Shown piece after piece: positions 24,601 to 32,304 of a stretch of DNA of 39,305 nt. Under the pieces are notes generated by a model. That model did no database searches. It had not been told where the DNA came from and worked only from the letters and a program-made list of their open reading frames with translations. Positions within the stretch are counted from its first letter, which is position 1. Every line of letters starts with the position of its first letter. The translations under genes and the position numbers were made by a program. Source of the stretch: Hymenobacter rubripertinctus. Its GTDB lineage: Bacteria; Bacteroidota; Bacteroidia; Cytophagales; Hymenobacteraceae. The stretch lies in contig NZ_QYCN01000036.1 in the NCBI RefSeq assembly GCF_003583925.1, positions 1 through 39,305 on the forward strand, given 5' to 3'.

Positions 24601-24823
24601 AATCCTGTATCCGGTAGCCACCGTGATTCTGGGCGGCCTGCTGTCCTCCACCTTCCTCGACATCATCGTGACGCCGGTGGTGTTTTGGCTGGTGGGCGAA
24701 AAAGCGCTGGCCCAGTACTTCGCCGCCCACCAGGAGGTGGGCCTCGACGCGCACCCGCAGGAGCTGGACGCGCCGCCCTTCACGCCCCCAGCCGACCAGC
24801 ATCCGGTGAAGCCCGCCGTTTAA
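21602..24823 (+). CDS. heavy-metal RND efflux pump (CusA/CzcA family)
   Basis: 1073 residues, full length. It has twelve expected membrane helices and two large periplasmic loops. The N-terminus LPVDVLPDLDRPRVTV and the segment GMAPEEVEALVTLPVETALNGATGV are typical of the heavy-metal RND group. The helix-4 proton-relay region reads AIAIGELVDDAIVDVENVYRRLRE, with two adjacent Asp. It differs from CusA (DAAIVMIEN) and CzcA (DGAVVIVEN), so the metal cannot be fixed from this motif. Copper or silver is inferred from the neighbours. The C-terminal tail is His/Pro-rich (DQHP). It is driven by proton influx and exports metal from periplasm to outside with the two upstream partners. Confidence 0.92.
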   Translation: MLDKIIRFALQNRLLMLAFALGLIIAGTYTANQLPVDVLPDLDRPRVTVFLEAPGMAPEEVEALVTLPVETALNGATGVSAVRSNSAIGLGMVFVEFDYGTDIFTARQIVSEKLQTTGEQLPQGITPVLGPISSVMGQIMLVGLSGGKETNAADLRTLANYTVRQRLLSIPGIAQVIPIGGDNLQYQVLLDMPRLNATGLTANQVEEALRQSNLNTTGNFFDRNGSEVLIRNLGRLRSVADIENIVVGYRAQSPIRVADVANVKFGARFKRGDGSVNGQPAVILSIEKQPGAATVGLTEAVEKALVELQPSLPKDVKVNTRLFKQSEFIESSISNVEEALRDGAILVVIVLFAFLLNVRTTFISLVAIPLSLLVTALVFKVAGISINTMTLGGLAIAIGELVDDAIVDVENVYRRLRENKQRPDPQPVLRVVYSASSEVRNSIVYATIIVVLVFLPLFALEGMEGRIFAPLGIAYITSIVASLFVSLTVTPVLCYYLLPKMKQMDHPETDGGLVRWLKKKDTRLLGWGLRHPRLVLTSTALLFAMAVAMVPFFGTEFLPPFNEGSLTVNFSAPAGTSLIESNRLGTLGEQQMLKIPEVAYTARRTGRAELDEHAESVNNSEIEVAFKTEAELEKEGKTMRSRDEILADMRDKLSLITGVNVNIGQPISHRLDHLLSGVRAQVAIKVFGNDLLELRRYANEVRDAASTVPGVVDLQVEKQVQIPQLLIRPKDDALRAYGMGRGELVRDLETLFQGTVVSQMVDGQKRFDLVVKLPEEQRNDMAAISQTRIETPSGALIPVSQVAEITYEPGPNTINHETTQRRITISLNVAERDLGSTVQEIQAKISQQVKLPPGYYLTYGGQFESQQSASQKILWLSLFSLAGIFLVLFSHFKSSLMVGQIMLNIPLALIGSVVAVLLTGGTFSIASLVGFITLTGIASRNGIMMISHYIHLVEHEGEKFGMPMIIRGSLERLVPVLMTALVAALALVPLTLAKDAPGKEILYPVATVILGGLLSSTFLDIIVTPVVFWLVGEKALAQYFAAHQEVGLDAHPQELDAPPFTPPADQHPVKPAV

Positions 24824-24833
24824 CTCTTTGCTC

Positions 24834-25460
24834 ATGTCATCCGACCATTCGTTCCCGCCCGCCATTGTTCGCACCGTGCTCTACATCAAGCACGTGGTAT
24901 GCCCGCGCGGCATTCGGGTAGTACGGCACGAGCTGGAAAGCCTGGGCCTGCGGGTACTGCACGTGCGCCTGGGGGCGGCCACCGTGGCCGGCCCGGTGCA
25001 GGCGCAGGACTGGCCCCGCATCCGGCAAGCGCTGGCAGCGGCCGGGTTTGCGCTGCTCGAAAACCCGCAGCAGGTGCTGGTCACCCAGGTACGGCAGCTG
25101 GTGCCCGAGCTGCTGCGCCGCCGCCCGGCACTCCGCCACCGCGACTTCGTTGCCGTGCTGGCCCAGCAGGTGGGCGTGAGCGTGCGCCGGTTGCATAGCC
25201 TGTTTGCCCGCCTGCCCGGCTCCGGGAGTCTGCTCAGCTACGTCAAGCATCAGCGGCTGACTTACGCCCAGGAGCTGCTGGGAGCCTCCTCGGTGGGCAT
25301 CGGCCACATTGCCCGGCAACTGGGGTTTAGCAGTCTGGCACATTTTTCCGGGCAGTTCCGGCAGTTCGCGCGCTGCGCCCCATCGGCCTACCGCCAGCAG
25401 GTGCGTACCGCCGCCGCAACGGCCAACCCGCCTGCGGAGCCACCCAAAAGCACCGCCTGA
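24834..25460 (+). CDS. AraC-family regulator with degenerate HMA-like domain
   Basis: 208 residues, a paralogue of the regulator at 12251-12886 with the same layout: HMA-like N-terminus (IVRTVLYIKHVVCPRGIRVV, LGLRVLHVRLGAATV, AAGFALLEN) and AraC DNA-binding C-terminus (RLTYAQELLGASSVGIGHIARQLGFSSLAHFSGQFRQFARCAPSAY). The metal motif is CPRG (Cys 23, Gly 26), so the second metal ligand is gone. It starts ten bases after the pump stop and is the last gene of the efflux operon. Lacking a complete CxxC, it may act constitutively, sense something else, or pair with the intact protein. A TTG start six bases upstream is rejected. Confidence 0.8.
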   Translation: MSSDHSFPPAIVRTVLYIKHVVCPRGIRVVRHELESLGLRVLHVRLGAATVAGPVQAQDWPRIRQALAAAGFALLENPQQVLVTQVRQLVPELLRRRPALRHRDFVAVLAQQVGVSVRRLHSLFARLPGSGSLLSYVKHQRLTYAQELLGASSVGIGHIARQLGFSSLAHFSGQFRQFARCAPSAYRQQVRTAAATANPPAEPPKSTA

Positions 25461-25908
25461 CGGACGGGCACCTAACGCCGGGTAGCCGTTTAGTACGGCC
25501 AGCCCCGGCTGGATTGCCCGGGTCGGTTCCAGCCAGTGGCCGGCCCCGGCAGCGCGTGGCGGGTGCCGGGTTGCGGCGGCCCGGCACCCGAAATTATGCC
25601 AAAGACCATGAAACGGAAACAAATCCACCTCGCTTACCTGCCGTAAACAAGTAGTGGCGGCCATGTACGTGGCACCCGGGGCCTATGCCTCGGCCCCTCC
25701 CCTGGGCAGCAAGGGCAAAGCCCCCCTTCGCTAAGGCGTTTCGCTTTGCCGTCATTAGCAGAACCAGCACCTGCCGGGACCCTGATTCAAGGGAGGCCAG
25801 GTTGCTGAGCGGGCCGCCGCAACGGCAAGGGCCGCCGAAGAACCGCAACCTACTGACCAGCAAGTAACTGTTTTTCCTTTTTTTCTTCTCCCCAACCCAC
25901 TCCCCTCT
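25461..25908. other. 448-bp intergenic region, hairpin plus shared motif
   Basis: No convincing gene. A perfect 11-bp GC stem (25560-25570 with 25580-25590, loop 9) can end the efflux operon although no T-run follows. AAATTATGCCA at 25591-25601 starts directly after it and matches the copA-upstream word in 10 of 11 positions. Only very short frames (16 and about 22 codons) are present. The promoter of the following DUF305-oxidase pair must lie here, but no TAnnTTTG box is obvious. Confidence 0.5.
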
Positions 25909-26379
25909 ATGGAACACCAAAGCCCTTACTCCCGCTTCTTTCTGATGATGGCCGTTTCGCTGGTCGCCATGTACGTGGTCATGTACCTGAACGTCTACGA
26001 GTGGGACCACGTGTATTTCAGCATGACCCGCCTGTATATGGCCCTGCTGATGCTGGTGCCGATGACGCTGATTATGATGGGCTTCATGTGGAAAATGTAT
26101 CCCAACAAACAACTTAACGCCCTGATTATGGGCAGCAGTCTGGTGCTGTTTGTGGTAGCCACCACCATGGTGCGCTCCCAGACCTTTATTGGCGATACGC
26201 TCTGGATGAAAGCCATGATTCCGCACCACTCCATCGCCATTATGGTCAGCAAGCGGGCCGACATCAAGGACCCCGAAGTGCGCAAGCTGGCCGATGCTAT
26301 CATTGAGGCCCAGGAGCGCGAAATCAAGCAGATGCAGCAGATGCTGGCCCGGCTGAAACGGGAGCGGGCGGCCCGGTAA
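25909..26379 (+). CDS. membrane DUF305 protein
   Basis: 156 residues. Three membrane helices make up the first 90 residues (FFLMMAVSLVAMYVVMYLNV, LYMALLMLVPMTLIMMGFMW, LIMGSSLVLFVVATTMV), unusually rich in Met. A single DUF305 half follows: LWMKAMIPHHSIAIMVSKRA and the closing helix EAQEREIKQMQQMLARL. It is half the length of the DUF305 lipoprotein at 11518-12153. Membrane Met residues and the PHHSIA core suggest Cu(I) handling, an inference from family and context. The multicopper oxidase gene follows after 104 bases on the same strand. Confidence 0.85.
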   Translation: MEHQSPYSRFFLMMAVSLVAMYVVMYLNVYEWDHVYFSMTRLYMALLMLVPMTLIMMGFMWKMYPNKQLNALIMGSSLVLFVVATTMVRSQTFIGDTLWMKAMIPHHSIAIMVSKRADIKDPEVRKLADAIIEAQEREIKQMQQMLARLKRERAAR

Positions 26380-26483
26380 TCCACACTTGCCCTATCATGG
26401 CCCGCGCCGCTGCTCAGGTGCGTATGGCCCGCAGGCTGCCGGCCCGGTGACTTGCAGCCTTTTTGCTTCATCAGACCATTTTC

Positions 26484-29000
26484 ATGAGGACTTCAATTTT
26501 CAGCAAACTCCTGGCGGTACTCGGCATCTGGCTTCTGACGGGCCTGCCCGCCCGCGCCCAGACGGATACGACCGTGTACACCCTGACGCTGCGGCAGCAA
26601 ACCGTGACCAAGGCCGGCAAGACAGTGATGGGCATGACCGTGAACGGCGGCATTCCCGGCCCCACCATCCGCTTCAAGGAAGGCGGCTACGCCGTGATTT
26701 ACGTGAAGAATGAGATGGATGTGGAAACGTCGGTACACTGGCACGGACTGCTGGTGCCCAACTTCTACGACGGCGTACCCTACCTCAACACGCCGCCCAT
26801 CGAGCCGGGCCAGACCCAGAAATATGAATTTCCGATTCGGCAGGCCGGCACCTACTGGTACCACTCGCACACCATGCTCCAGGAGCAGAGCGGCGTGTAC
26901 GGCTCCATCGTCATCGAGCCGAAGCAGGAGCGCCTGACCTACGACAAGGACCTGGTACTGGTGCTTTCGGACTGGACCAATCAGAAGCCCAAAAACGTGC
27001 TGCGCTTCCTCAAGCGGGGCACCGAGTGGTATAATATCCGCAAGGGCACGGCCACGCCGCTCAACCGGGTGGTGGCCCGTGGGGCCTTTGGAGCCCAGCT
27101 CAACTTCTGGAAGCAGCGCATGGAAGGCTTCGACATTGCCGACATCTACTACGATGCCTTTCTGGTGAACGGCCAGCCGGTGCAGCAATACCCCGAGTTC
27201 CGGCCCGGCGAGCGGGTGCGCCTGCGCATCATCAACGGCTCGGCCTCCACCCAGTTCTGGATGACGTTTGGGGGCGAGGCCCCGCTGCTGGTAGCGGCCG
27301 ACGGCCAGGACGTGGTGCCGGTAGCACACAACAAAACCTTTATTGCCGTAGCCGAAACCTACGATTTCCTGGTGACCGTGCCCGCCAACGGCCAGCTGGA
27401 GCTGCGGGCCATGGCCCAGGACGGTTCCGGCACCACCTCGGCTTACCTGGGCAACGGCCCGGTGCTGGCGGCCGCCGTACTGCCCCGGCCCGACAAAATC
27501 GGCCTCATGCAGCAAATGGCCCAGATGAAGATGCGCATGGGCGCGCCGGCCCTCAAGTTCCGCCCCAACCACGTGGATGCCCAGCAGATGAAGGAGAACT
27601 GGGGCATGAAGATGGACATGCAGGGCAAGGAAGGCAAGATGGACGGCATGAAGATGGGCGGCCACAAAATGGGGGCCGACAAGCCAATGGCTGACATGGA
27701 TAAAAGTGGCGGCAGCAAGATGGCGGGCATGCCGATGAACGACCAGCCCGCACCGCCCAAGCCCAAGCACGACATGGCGGGCATGCACATGAAGGGGAAG
27801 AAAAAAGAGCAGATGGCCGGCATGAATATGCCCGCCGACACGGCTCACGCCGGGCACGACATGCCGATGGGCGGTATGAAAACGGGCGCCGACAAGCCGA
27901 TGGCCGGTATGGACATGGGCAGTGACAAGAAAGCAGGGATGGGCGGCATGGACATGTTTGCCGAGTACAACTACGACTACCTGCGCGCCCCCCAGAAAAC
28001 GGCCTATGCCACCACGGCGCCCGTGCGCGAAATCCTGCTCAACCTCACCGGCAACATGCAACGCTACATCTGGAGCATGAACGGGGTGCCGCTGTCGTCG
28101 GCCGATAAAATCCCGATTCGCAGCAACCAGATTACCCGCATCACCTACAACAACCTGACGATGATGCACCACCCCATGCACCTGCACGGGCACTTTTTCC
28201 GCGTCGTCAACGAAAACGGGGAGTACTCGCCCCTCAAGCACACCGTGAACGTGCCGCCCATGCAGCAGGTCACGATTGAGGTGCTGGGCACCGAGCCGGG
28301 CGACTGGTTTCTGCACTGCCACATTCTCTACCACATGATGGGCGGCATGGCCCGCATCGCGAGCTACGACACGCCCCGCGACCCGCGCCTGAAGGGCTCG
28401 CCGTTGGGCAACCTGCTCCACGAAACCAACCAGTATTATACCTGGGGCCGCCTCGACGTGGCCTCGCACCAGAGCAGCCTCAACCTGACCTCATCCAACC
28501 TGCGCAACCAGTTCAACCTGAGCGTGGAATACGGCTGGAACCGCAACCTGGAAACCGAGGCCACCTACGAGCGCTACCTCTACGACTACCTGCGCGTGTT
28601 TGGGGGCGTGAACGTGGAAAGCACCCGCCGCCGGGCCGCGCCGGCTCCTAATGAGTCGGGTCCGGGCAAAATGATGACCGAAAGCTCCGCCACGGCCGTA
28701 GCGGGCCTGCGTTTCCTCTCACCCTACCTGTTCAACATAGACGCCCGCCTCGATAACAAGCTGCGCCCTCGCCTGAGCCTGGGCCGTGAAATCATGATTT
28801 TTCCGCGCCTGGCGGCGTTCGGCTACTACGAGTTTCAGGCCGATTTCGGCTGGGTGAACAAGCTGGAGAACAACCGCAGTTTCACTAAGGAAGTCGTCTG
28901 GAGTACCGGGCTGGACTATATGCTCTCGCGTAACCTCTCGCTCATGGGCAGCTACGACAACCGCTTCGGCGGCGGCGGCGGCCTGAGCGTGCGGTTCTAG
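26484..29000 (+). CDS. multicopper oxidase fused to CopB-like outer-membrane barrel
   Basis: 838 residues, against about 600 for CopA/PcoA oxidases. The signal peptide ends at ARAQ and shows no twin arginine. The oxidase part carries all copper motifs: SVHWHG (about 82), YWYHSHT (about 122), HHPMHLHGHFF (about 561) and WFLHCHILYHMMGGM (about 607-621). A Met/His/Asp/Lys-rich insert spans about 341-492 (MGGHKMGADKPMADMD, MAGMHMKGKK). From about 640 to the C-terminal aromatic Phe, the chain has alternating amphipathic strands (FNLSVEYGWNRNLETEATYERYLYDYLRVFGGVNVE, AGLRFLSPYLFNIDARLDN) like CopB/PcoB barrels. It probably oxidises periplasmic Cu(I) while tethered to the outer membrane. A TTG start at 26463 is rejected. 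Confidence 0.9.
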   Translation: MRTSIFSKLLAVLGIWLLTGLPARAQTDTTVYTLTLRQQTVTKAGKTVMGMTVNGGIPGPTIRFKEGGYAVIYVKNEMDVETSVHWHGLLVPNFYDGVPYLNTPPIEPGQTQKYEFPIRQAGTYWYHSHTMLQEQSGVYGSIVIEPKQERLTYDKDLVLVLSDWTNQKPKNVLRFLKRGTEWYNIRKGTATPLNRVVARGAFGAQLNFWKQRMEGFDIADIYYDAFLVNGQPVQQYPEFRPGERVRLRIINGSASTQFWMTFGGEAPLLVAADGQDVVPVAHNKTFIAVAETYDFLVTVPANGQLELRAMAQDGSGTTSAYLGNGPVLAAAVLPRPDKIGLMQQMAQMKMRMGAPALKFRPNHVDAQQMKENWGMKMDMQGKEGKMDGMKMGGHKMGADKPMADMDKSGGSKMAGMPMNDQPAPPKPKHDMAGMHMKGKKKEQMAGMNMPADTAHAGHDMPMGGMKTGADKPMAGMDMGSDKKAGMGGMDMFAEYNYDYLRAPQKTAYATTAPVREILLNLTGNMQRYIWSMNGVPLSSADKIPIRSNQITRITYNNLTMMHHPMHLHGHFFRVVNENGEYSPLKHTVNVPPMQQVTIEVLGTEPGDWFLHCHILYHMMGGMARIASYDTPRDPRLKGSPLGNLLHETNQYYTWGRLDVASHQSSLNLTSSNLRNQFNLSVEYGWNRNLETEATYERYLYDYLRVFGGVNVESTRRRAAPAPNESGPGKMMTESSATAVAGLRFLSPYLFNIDARLDNKLRPRLSLGREIMIFPRLAAFGYYEFQADFGWVNKLENNRSFTKEVVWSTGLDYMLSRNLSLMGSYDNRFGGGGGLSVRF

Positions 29001-29121
29001 CGGCCGGCCAGGCGGCCTTGTCGGCTGTCCGCGCTGTTTGCTGCTTCAAAAACTACCCTTGCCCGCCAGTCAACAGCAGGCGGGCGTAAGCCCAGGGCAT
29101 ACCACCATCCACCGTACCCAA

Positions 29122-29164
29122 CACGAAAAGCGCCGCCGCAGATTCTGCGGCGGCGCTTTTCGTG
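29122..29164 (+). terminator. terminator after the oxidase gene
   Basis: A perfect 20-bp stem with a 3-base loop (29122-29141 with 29145-29164), core GCGCCGCCGCAG, with AAAA and TTTT runs near its ends, so usable from both strands. It marks the right border of the copper island. Confidence 0.85.
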
Positions 29165-29220
29165 CTCCGGCAAGCCAGTCGACTTACCGCCTGATGTTCC
29201 GCAGTAGCCGTTGAAGCATT

Positions 29221-29312
29221 CGTTTTTCGGTGCTTGTTGCTCGTTTTTCGGGGCTGCTTCACTTTCATTAATCAATCAGCCCCGAAAAACGAAAAACGAG
29301 CAACGAAAAACG
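29221..29312. repeat. CGAAAAACG-type inverted repeat
   Basis: The left arm (29221-29256) and right arm (29277-29312) consist of CGTTTTTCGG / CCGAAAAACG units. The inner 16 bases pair perfectly and the outer parts pair with register shifts. It lies downstream of the purine nucleoside phosphorylase stop and probably terminates it. Confidence 0.65.
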
Positions 29313-29354
29313 ACCTGCCACCGCAGATACCGGAAGCGACCTGCGTAACAGCAG

Positions 29355-30173
29355 TTACAGCTTAGCCAGTACGGCTTTGATGAGGGCCGTGAGACGGGGT
29401 TCGGCCACGGCGGCAGTGCGCAGAATGTCGGCGATATTCACCTTTTTGAGCTTGCCGGGCGCGCACAGGTCCGTGATGACGGATACGGCCAGCACCGGCA
29501 GGCCCATGTGCACGGCGGCAATTACCTCGGGCACCGTGCTCATGCCCACCGCATCGGCCCCGATGGTGCGCAGGTAGCGGTACTCGGCCGGCGTTTCGAG
29601 CATGGGGCCGGGCAGCGAGGCGTACACGCCCCGGCGCAGGTACTGGTCCAGGTTCAGGTCGCGGGCAGCTTCTTCGGCCAGGCTGAGCAGGCGCAGGTCG
29701 TAGGGCTCCAGCATGTCGGGGAAGCGCAGACCCAGCTCGTCGAGGTTCGGGCCGATGAGCGGGTTGGTGGGCTGGAGGTTGATGTGGTCTTCGAGCAGCA
29801 TCAGGTCCGAGTACTCGTACTCGGGGTTGAGGCCGCCGCTGGCGTTGCTCACAAACAGGTTCTGGATGCCCAGCAGCCGCATCACCCGCACCGGAAACAC
29901 CACCTGCTCCATCGAGTAGCCCTCGTAGAAGTGGAAGCGGCCGTGCATCACGAGCACCTTTTTGCCGGCCAGCGTGCCAGCCAGCAGCTCGCCGGCGTGG
30001 CTTTCCACCGTGGATACCGGGAAGTGCGGAATATCGGCGTAGCTGAAGCGGTGCGCCACTTCCACGTCGTGCACCAGCGCCCCCAGCCCGGTACCGAGGA
30101 TGATGCCCGCTTCAGGCTTGAAATCGTGGAGGTGTTTTTTTAAGTAGGCAGTGGCTTCGTGGAATTGTTGCAT
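29355..30173 (-). CDS. purine nucleoside phosphorylase
   Basis: 272 residues, a trimeric class-I-type PNP: phosphorolysis of purine nucleosides to free base and ribose-1-phosphate in purine salvage. Motifs are ILGTGLG, MHGRFHFYEGYS, FVSNASGGLNP, LPGPMLETPAEYRYLRTIGADAVGMST and PVLAVSVITDLC. The catalytic Glu of ETPAE and Met of GMS are present. At the position that I align with human Asn243 (SLITNKV) this protein has Asp (VSVITDLC). In human PNP that change opens the site to 6-aminopurines, so the substrate range may include adenosine. It stands alone between two palindromic repeats. Confidence 0.92.
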   Translation of the reverse strand: MQQFHEATAYLKKHLHDFKPEAGIILGTGLGALVHDVEVAHRFSYADIPHFPVSTVESHAGELLAGTLAGKKVLVMHGRFHFYEGYSMEQVVFPVRVMRLLGIQNLFVSNASGGLNPEYEYSDLMLLEDHINLQPTNPLIGPNLDELGLRFPDMLEPYDLRLLSLAEEAARDLNLDQYLRRGVYASLPGPMLETPAEYRYLRTIGADAVGMSTVPEVIAAVHMGLPVLAVSVITDLCAPGKLKKVNIADILRTAAVAEPRLTALIKAVLAKL

Positions 30174-30233
30174 GGTTCGTTTTTGGTCGGTGGTTTTTGG
30201 TTTTTGGCTGACGTTTCAGGGGCGCAAGGTCTG

Positions 30234-30351
30234 AAAAAGAACGGTCATCCTGAGCGGAGCGAAGGATCCTATCAGGCGAGAACGAATCGTTGTTACGGAT
30301 TCTGTTCAGCTATGATAAGATCCTTCGCTCCGCTCAGGATGACCGTTCTTT
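30234..30351. repeat. GTCATCCTGAGCG palindromic repeat, copy 1
   Basis: Two 39-base arms (30234-30272 and 30313-30351) are inverted copies with a single mismatch, containing GGTCATCCTGAGCGGAGCGA. The 40-base centre is unique. It lies between the sppA stop and the PNP start, both on the minus strand. Copies 2 and 3 are at 35372-35586 and 38531-38660. Confidence 0.85.
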
Positions 30352-30365
30352 TGACTCCAAATCCC

Positions 30366-32123
30366 TTACTGCACGTTCAGTTCGAACGGCAACCGGGCCT
30401 GGGCACCGCGCATTTCCGCGAGCTTCTTGTACTGCTCGAACATGGGGTAGAGTGGTCCCATTTCCGCTTTCACGGCCCGCAACCGGGCTTCTTCATTAAA
30501 GGAGCTGAACAGGTTTTCGGCAAACGACTTCTGGTAGGGCAGCTTCTGAATCCGGTAATCACCTTCTTTTAGCTTGGCGCGGCGGGCGGCAATGCGCAGC
30601 GCGTCGTCGAACGAGCCGAGCACATCCACGAGGCCGCGCTCCTTGGCTTCGGTGCCCGACCACACCCGGCCCGAGGCGAACCGGCGCAACCGCTCGACGG
30701 GCATGTTGCGGCCGGCAGCGGCCTTGGTGGTGAAGTCGGCGTAGATGCGGTTGATTTCCTGCTGGAACTGCTGCTGCTCGAAGGGTGTGAGCGCGCGCGT
30801 GATGGTGGGGAAGTCGGAGAACTTGCCGGTCGTCACGCGGTCGGTCGTGATACCGATTTTATCGCTCAGGAAGGGGCCGATGTTGGGCAGCACCCCGAAC
30901 ACGCCGATGCTGCCCGTAATAGTGGTGGGGTGGGCCACAATCGTGTCGCAGCCCATGGCGATGAAGTAGCCGCCCGAAGCCGCCACGTCCGACATGCTGG
31001 CGATGATGGGCTTCACTTTCTTAGTCAGCATCACCTCGCGGTAAATGATGTCGGAGGCCAGCGAGGAGCCGCCGGGCGAGTTCACACGCAGCACCACGGC
31101 CTTTACCTTGTCGTCGAGGCGGGCCTTGCGAATGGCTTCGGCGAAGCGGGTACTTCCGATGCTTTCGTTGCCGCCCTTACCCGTCACAATGTCGCCGTCG
31201 GCGTAGATGACGGCAATTTTGTTGCTGCTCGAATTGCTGTCCTCCTCGTTGCCCTTGGCGTAGGCCGAAAGGTCGACCAGGCTTAGCTTGGCATCCCTTT
31301 CCAGGCCCAGCTTGCCCTTCATGTAGTCGGTGGCTTGGTCGTAGTAGCCCAGGTCGGTCACCAGCTGCAGGCGCTTGGCATCGGCGGCGTTGTGCACCAG
31401 CATCGAGTCGCTGATGACTTTGAGGCGGGCGGGCGCGATGTTGCGCGAGGCGGCCACGTCGGCCAGCATGGCGTTGTTGAGCGAGTTGAGGAACGAGGAC
31501 GTCTGCAACCGGGCCGAGTCGGACATGCTGGTGCGGAAGTAGGGCTCGACGGCGCTCTTGAACGAGCCGACCCGGAAAATCTGCACTTGCACGCCCAGCT
31601 TGTCGAACAGCCCTTTGTAGTAGGTGGGCTCCGAGCTCAGGCCGTTGAATTCGAGCGTGCCCTGGGGGTTGAGGTAGAGCTTATCGGCCACCGAGGCCAG
31701 GTAGTAGCTCTTCTCCGACTGCGCATCAGCGTAGCTGACCACGAACTTGCCGCCTTTCTTGAATTCCACCAGCTCGTGGCGCACTTCCTCCAGCGAGGCC
31801 ATGCCGCCCTGCACCAACTCCAGGTTCAGGAAAATGCCCTTGATGTCGCCGTCGGTTTTGGCCCGGCGGATGGCGGCCTTCAGCTCATCGAGCCCGATGC
31901 TGCTGGCCTGCCCGCCCACGAAGCCCGGCAGCGGGTTGTTGAAGGCCCGCTCGCCGATGGGCTTGTCGAGCTTGAGTTCCAGCACCGAGTTCTTGGCCAC
32001 GGTAATGGTTTTGTCGGACGAGGCCAGCCCGACAATCAGCCCGATGACCAGCACGGCCGCCATCAGGCCCAGAATCAGCACACCGGTGATGGTGGCCAGC
32101 ACGTATTTAAAGAACTGTTTCAT
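30366..32123 (-). CDS. sppA: signal peptide peptidase SppA, 67K type
   Basis: 585 residues, the double-length (about 67 kDa) form with two ClpP-like halves. One N-terminal membrane helix (about 7-30) is present. The catalytic Lys lies in RVGSFKSAVEPY in the first half and the nucleophilic Ser in DVAASGGYFIAMG in the second, as in E. coli SppA, with VNSPGGSSLAS before it. It degrades left-over signal peptides in the inner membrane. The start MKQFFKY (ATG at 32123) is preferred over an ATG four codons upstream because the basic-hydrophobic N-terminus begins there. Confidence 0.95.
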   Translation of the reverse strand: MKQFFKYVLATITGVLILGLMAAVLVIGLIVGLASSDKTITVAKNSVLELKLDKPIGERAFNNPLPGFVGGQASSIGLDELKAAIRRAKTDGDIKGIFLNLELVQGGMASLEEVRHELVEFKKGGKFVVSYADAQSEKSYYLASVADKLYLNPQGTLEFNGLSSEPTYYKGLFDKLGVQVQIFRVGSFKSAVEPYFRTSMSDSARLQTSSFLNSLNNAMLADVAASRNIAPARLKVISDSMLVHNAADAKRLQLVTDLGYYDQATDYMKGKLGLERDAKLSLVDLSAYAKGNEEDSNSSSNKIAVIYADGDIVTGKGGNESIGSTRFAEAIRKARLDDKVKAVVLRVNSPGGSSLASDIIYREVMLTKKVKPIIASMSDVAASGGYFIAMGCDTIVAHPTTITGSIGVFGVLPNIGPFLSDKIGITTDRVTTGKFSDFPTITRALTPFEQQQFQQEINRIYADFTTKAAAGRNMPVERLRRFASGRVWSGTEAKERGLVDVLGSFDDALRIAARRAKLKEGDYRIQKLPYQKSFAENLFSSFNEEARLRAVKAEMGPLYPMFEQYKKLAEMRGAQARLPFELNVQ

Positions 32124-32156
32124 GCAGAAAGTCAACTAACAGGTTAGGTCCTGTAA

Positions 32157-32164
32157 CAAATGTA
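32157..32164 (-). promoter_or_regulatory. -7 box of sppA
   Basis: TACATTTG on the minus strand (32164-32157) matches TAnnTTTG exactly, 33 bases upstream of the start. No clear -33 element is seen. Confidence 0.5.
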
Positions 32165-32304
32165 ACGTCTTTCGATAGCCGCCGCCGGGTATTCAACCAA
32201 CGCCCCGCTTTCGGGCCGCAACGGCGTAGGAGCGCGGCCTCGAAGCATCAACCACCCCCAACCCCTCCTCATCTGAGGAGGGGAGCTACGTTCTGGTTCT
32301 GCCC

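Noticed and set aside
21593..24874. A 1093-codon open frame on the minus strand opposite the RND pump
   Set aside because: His/Gln/Gly-rich mirror sequence without domains. The plus-strand pump is complete and conserved.
26493..28469. A 658-codon open frame opposite the multicopper oxidase
   Set aside because: Mirror frame with repetitive Val/His/Gly content. All oxidase copper motifs are on the plus strand.
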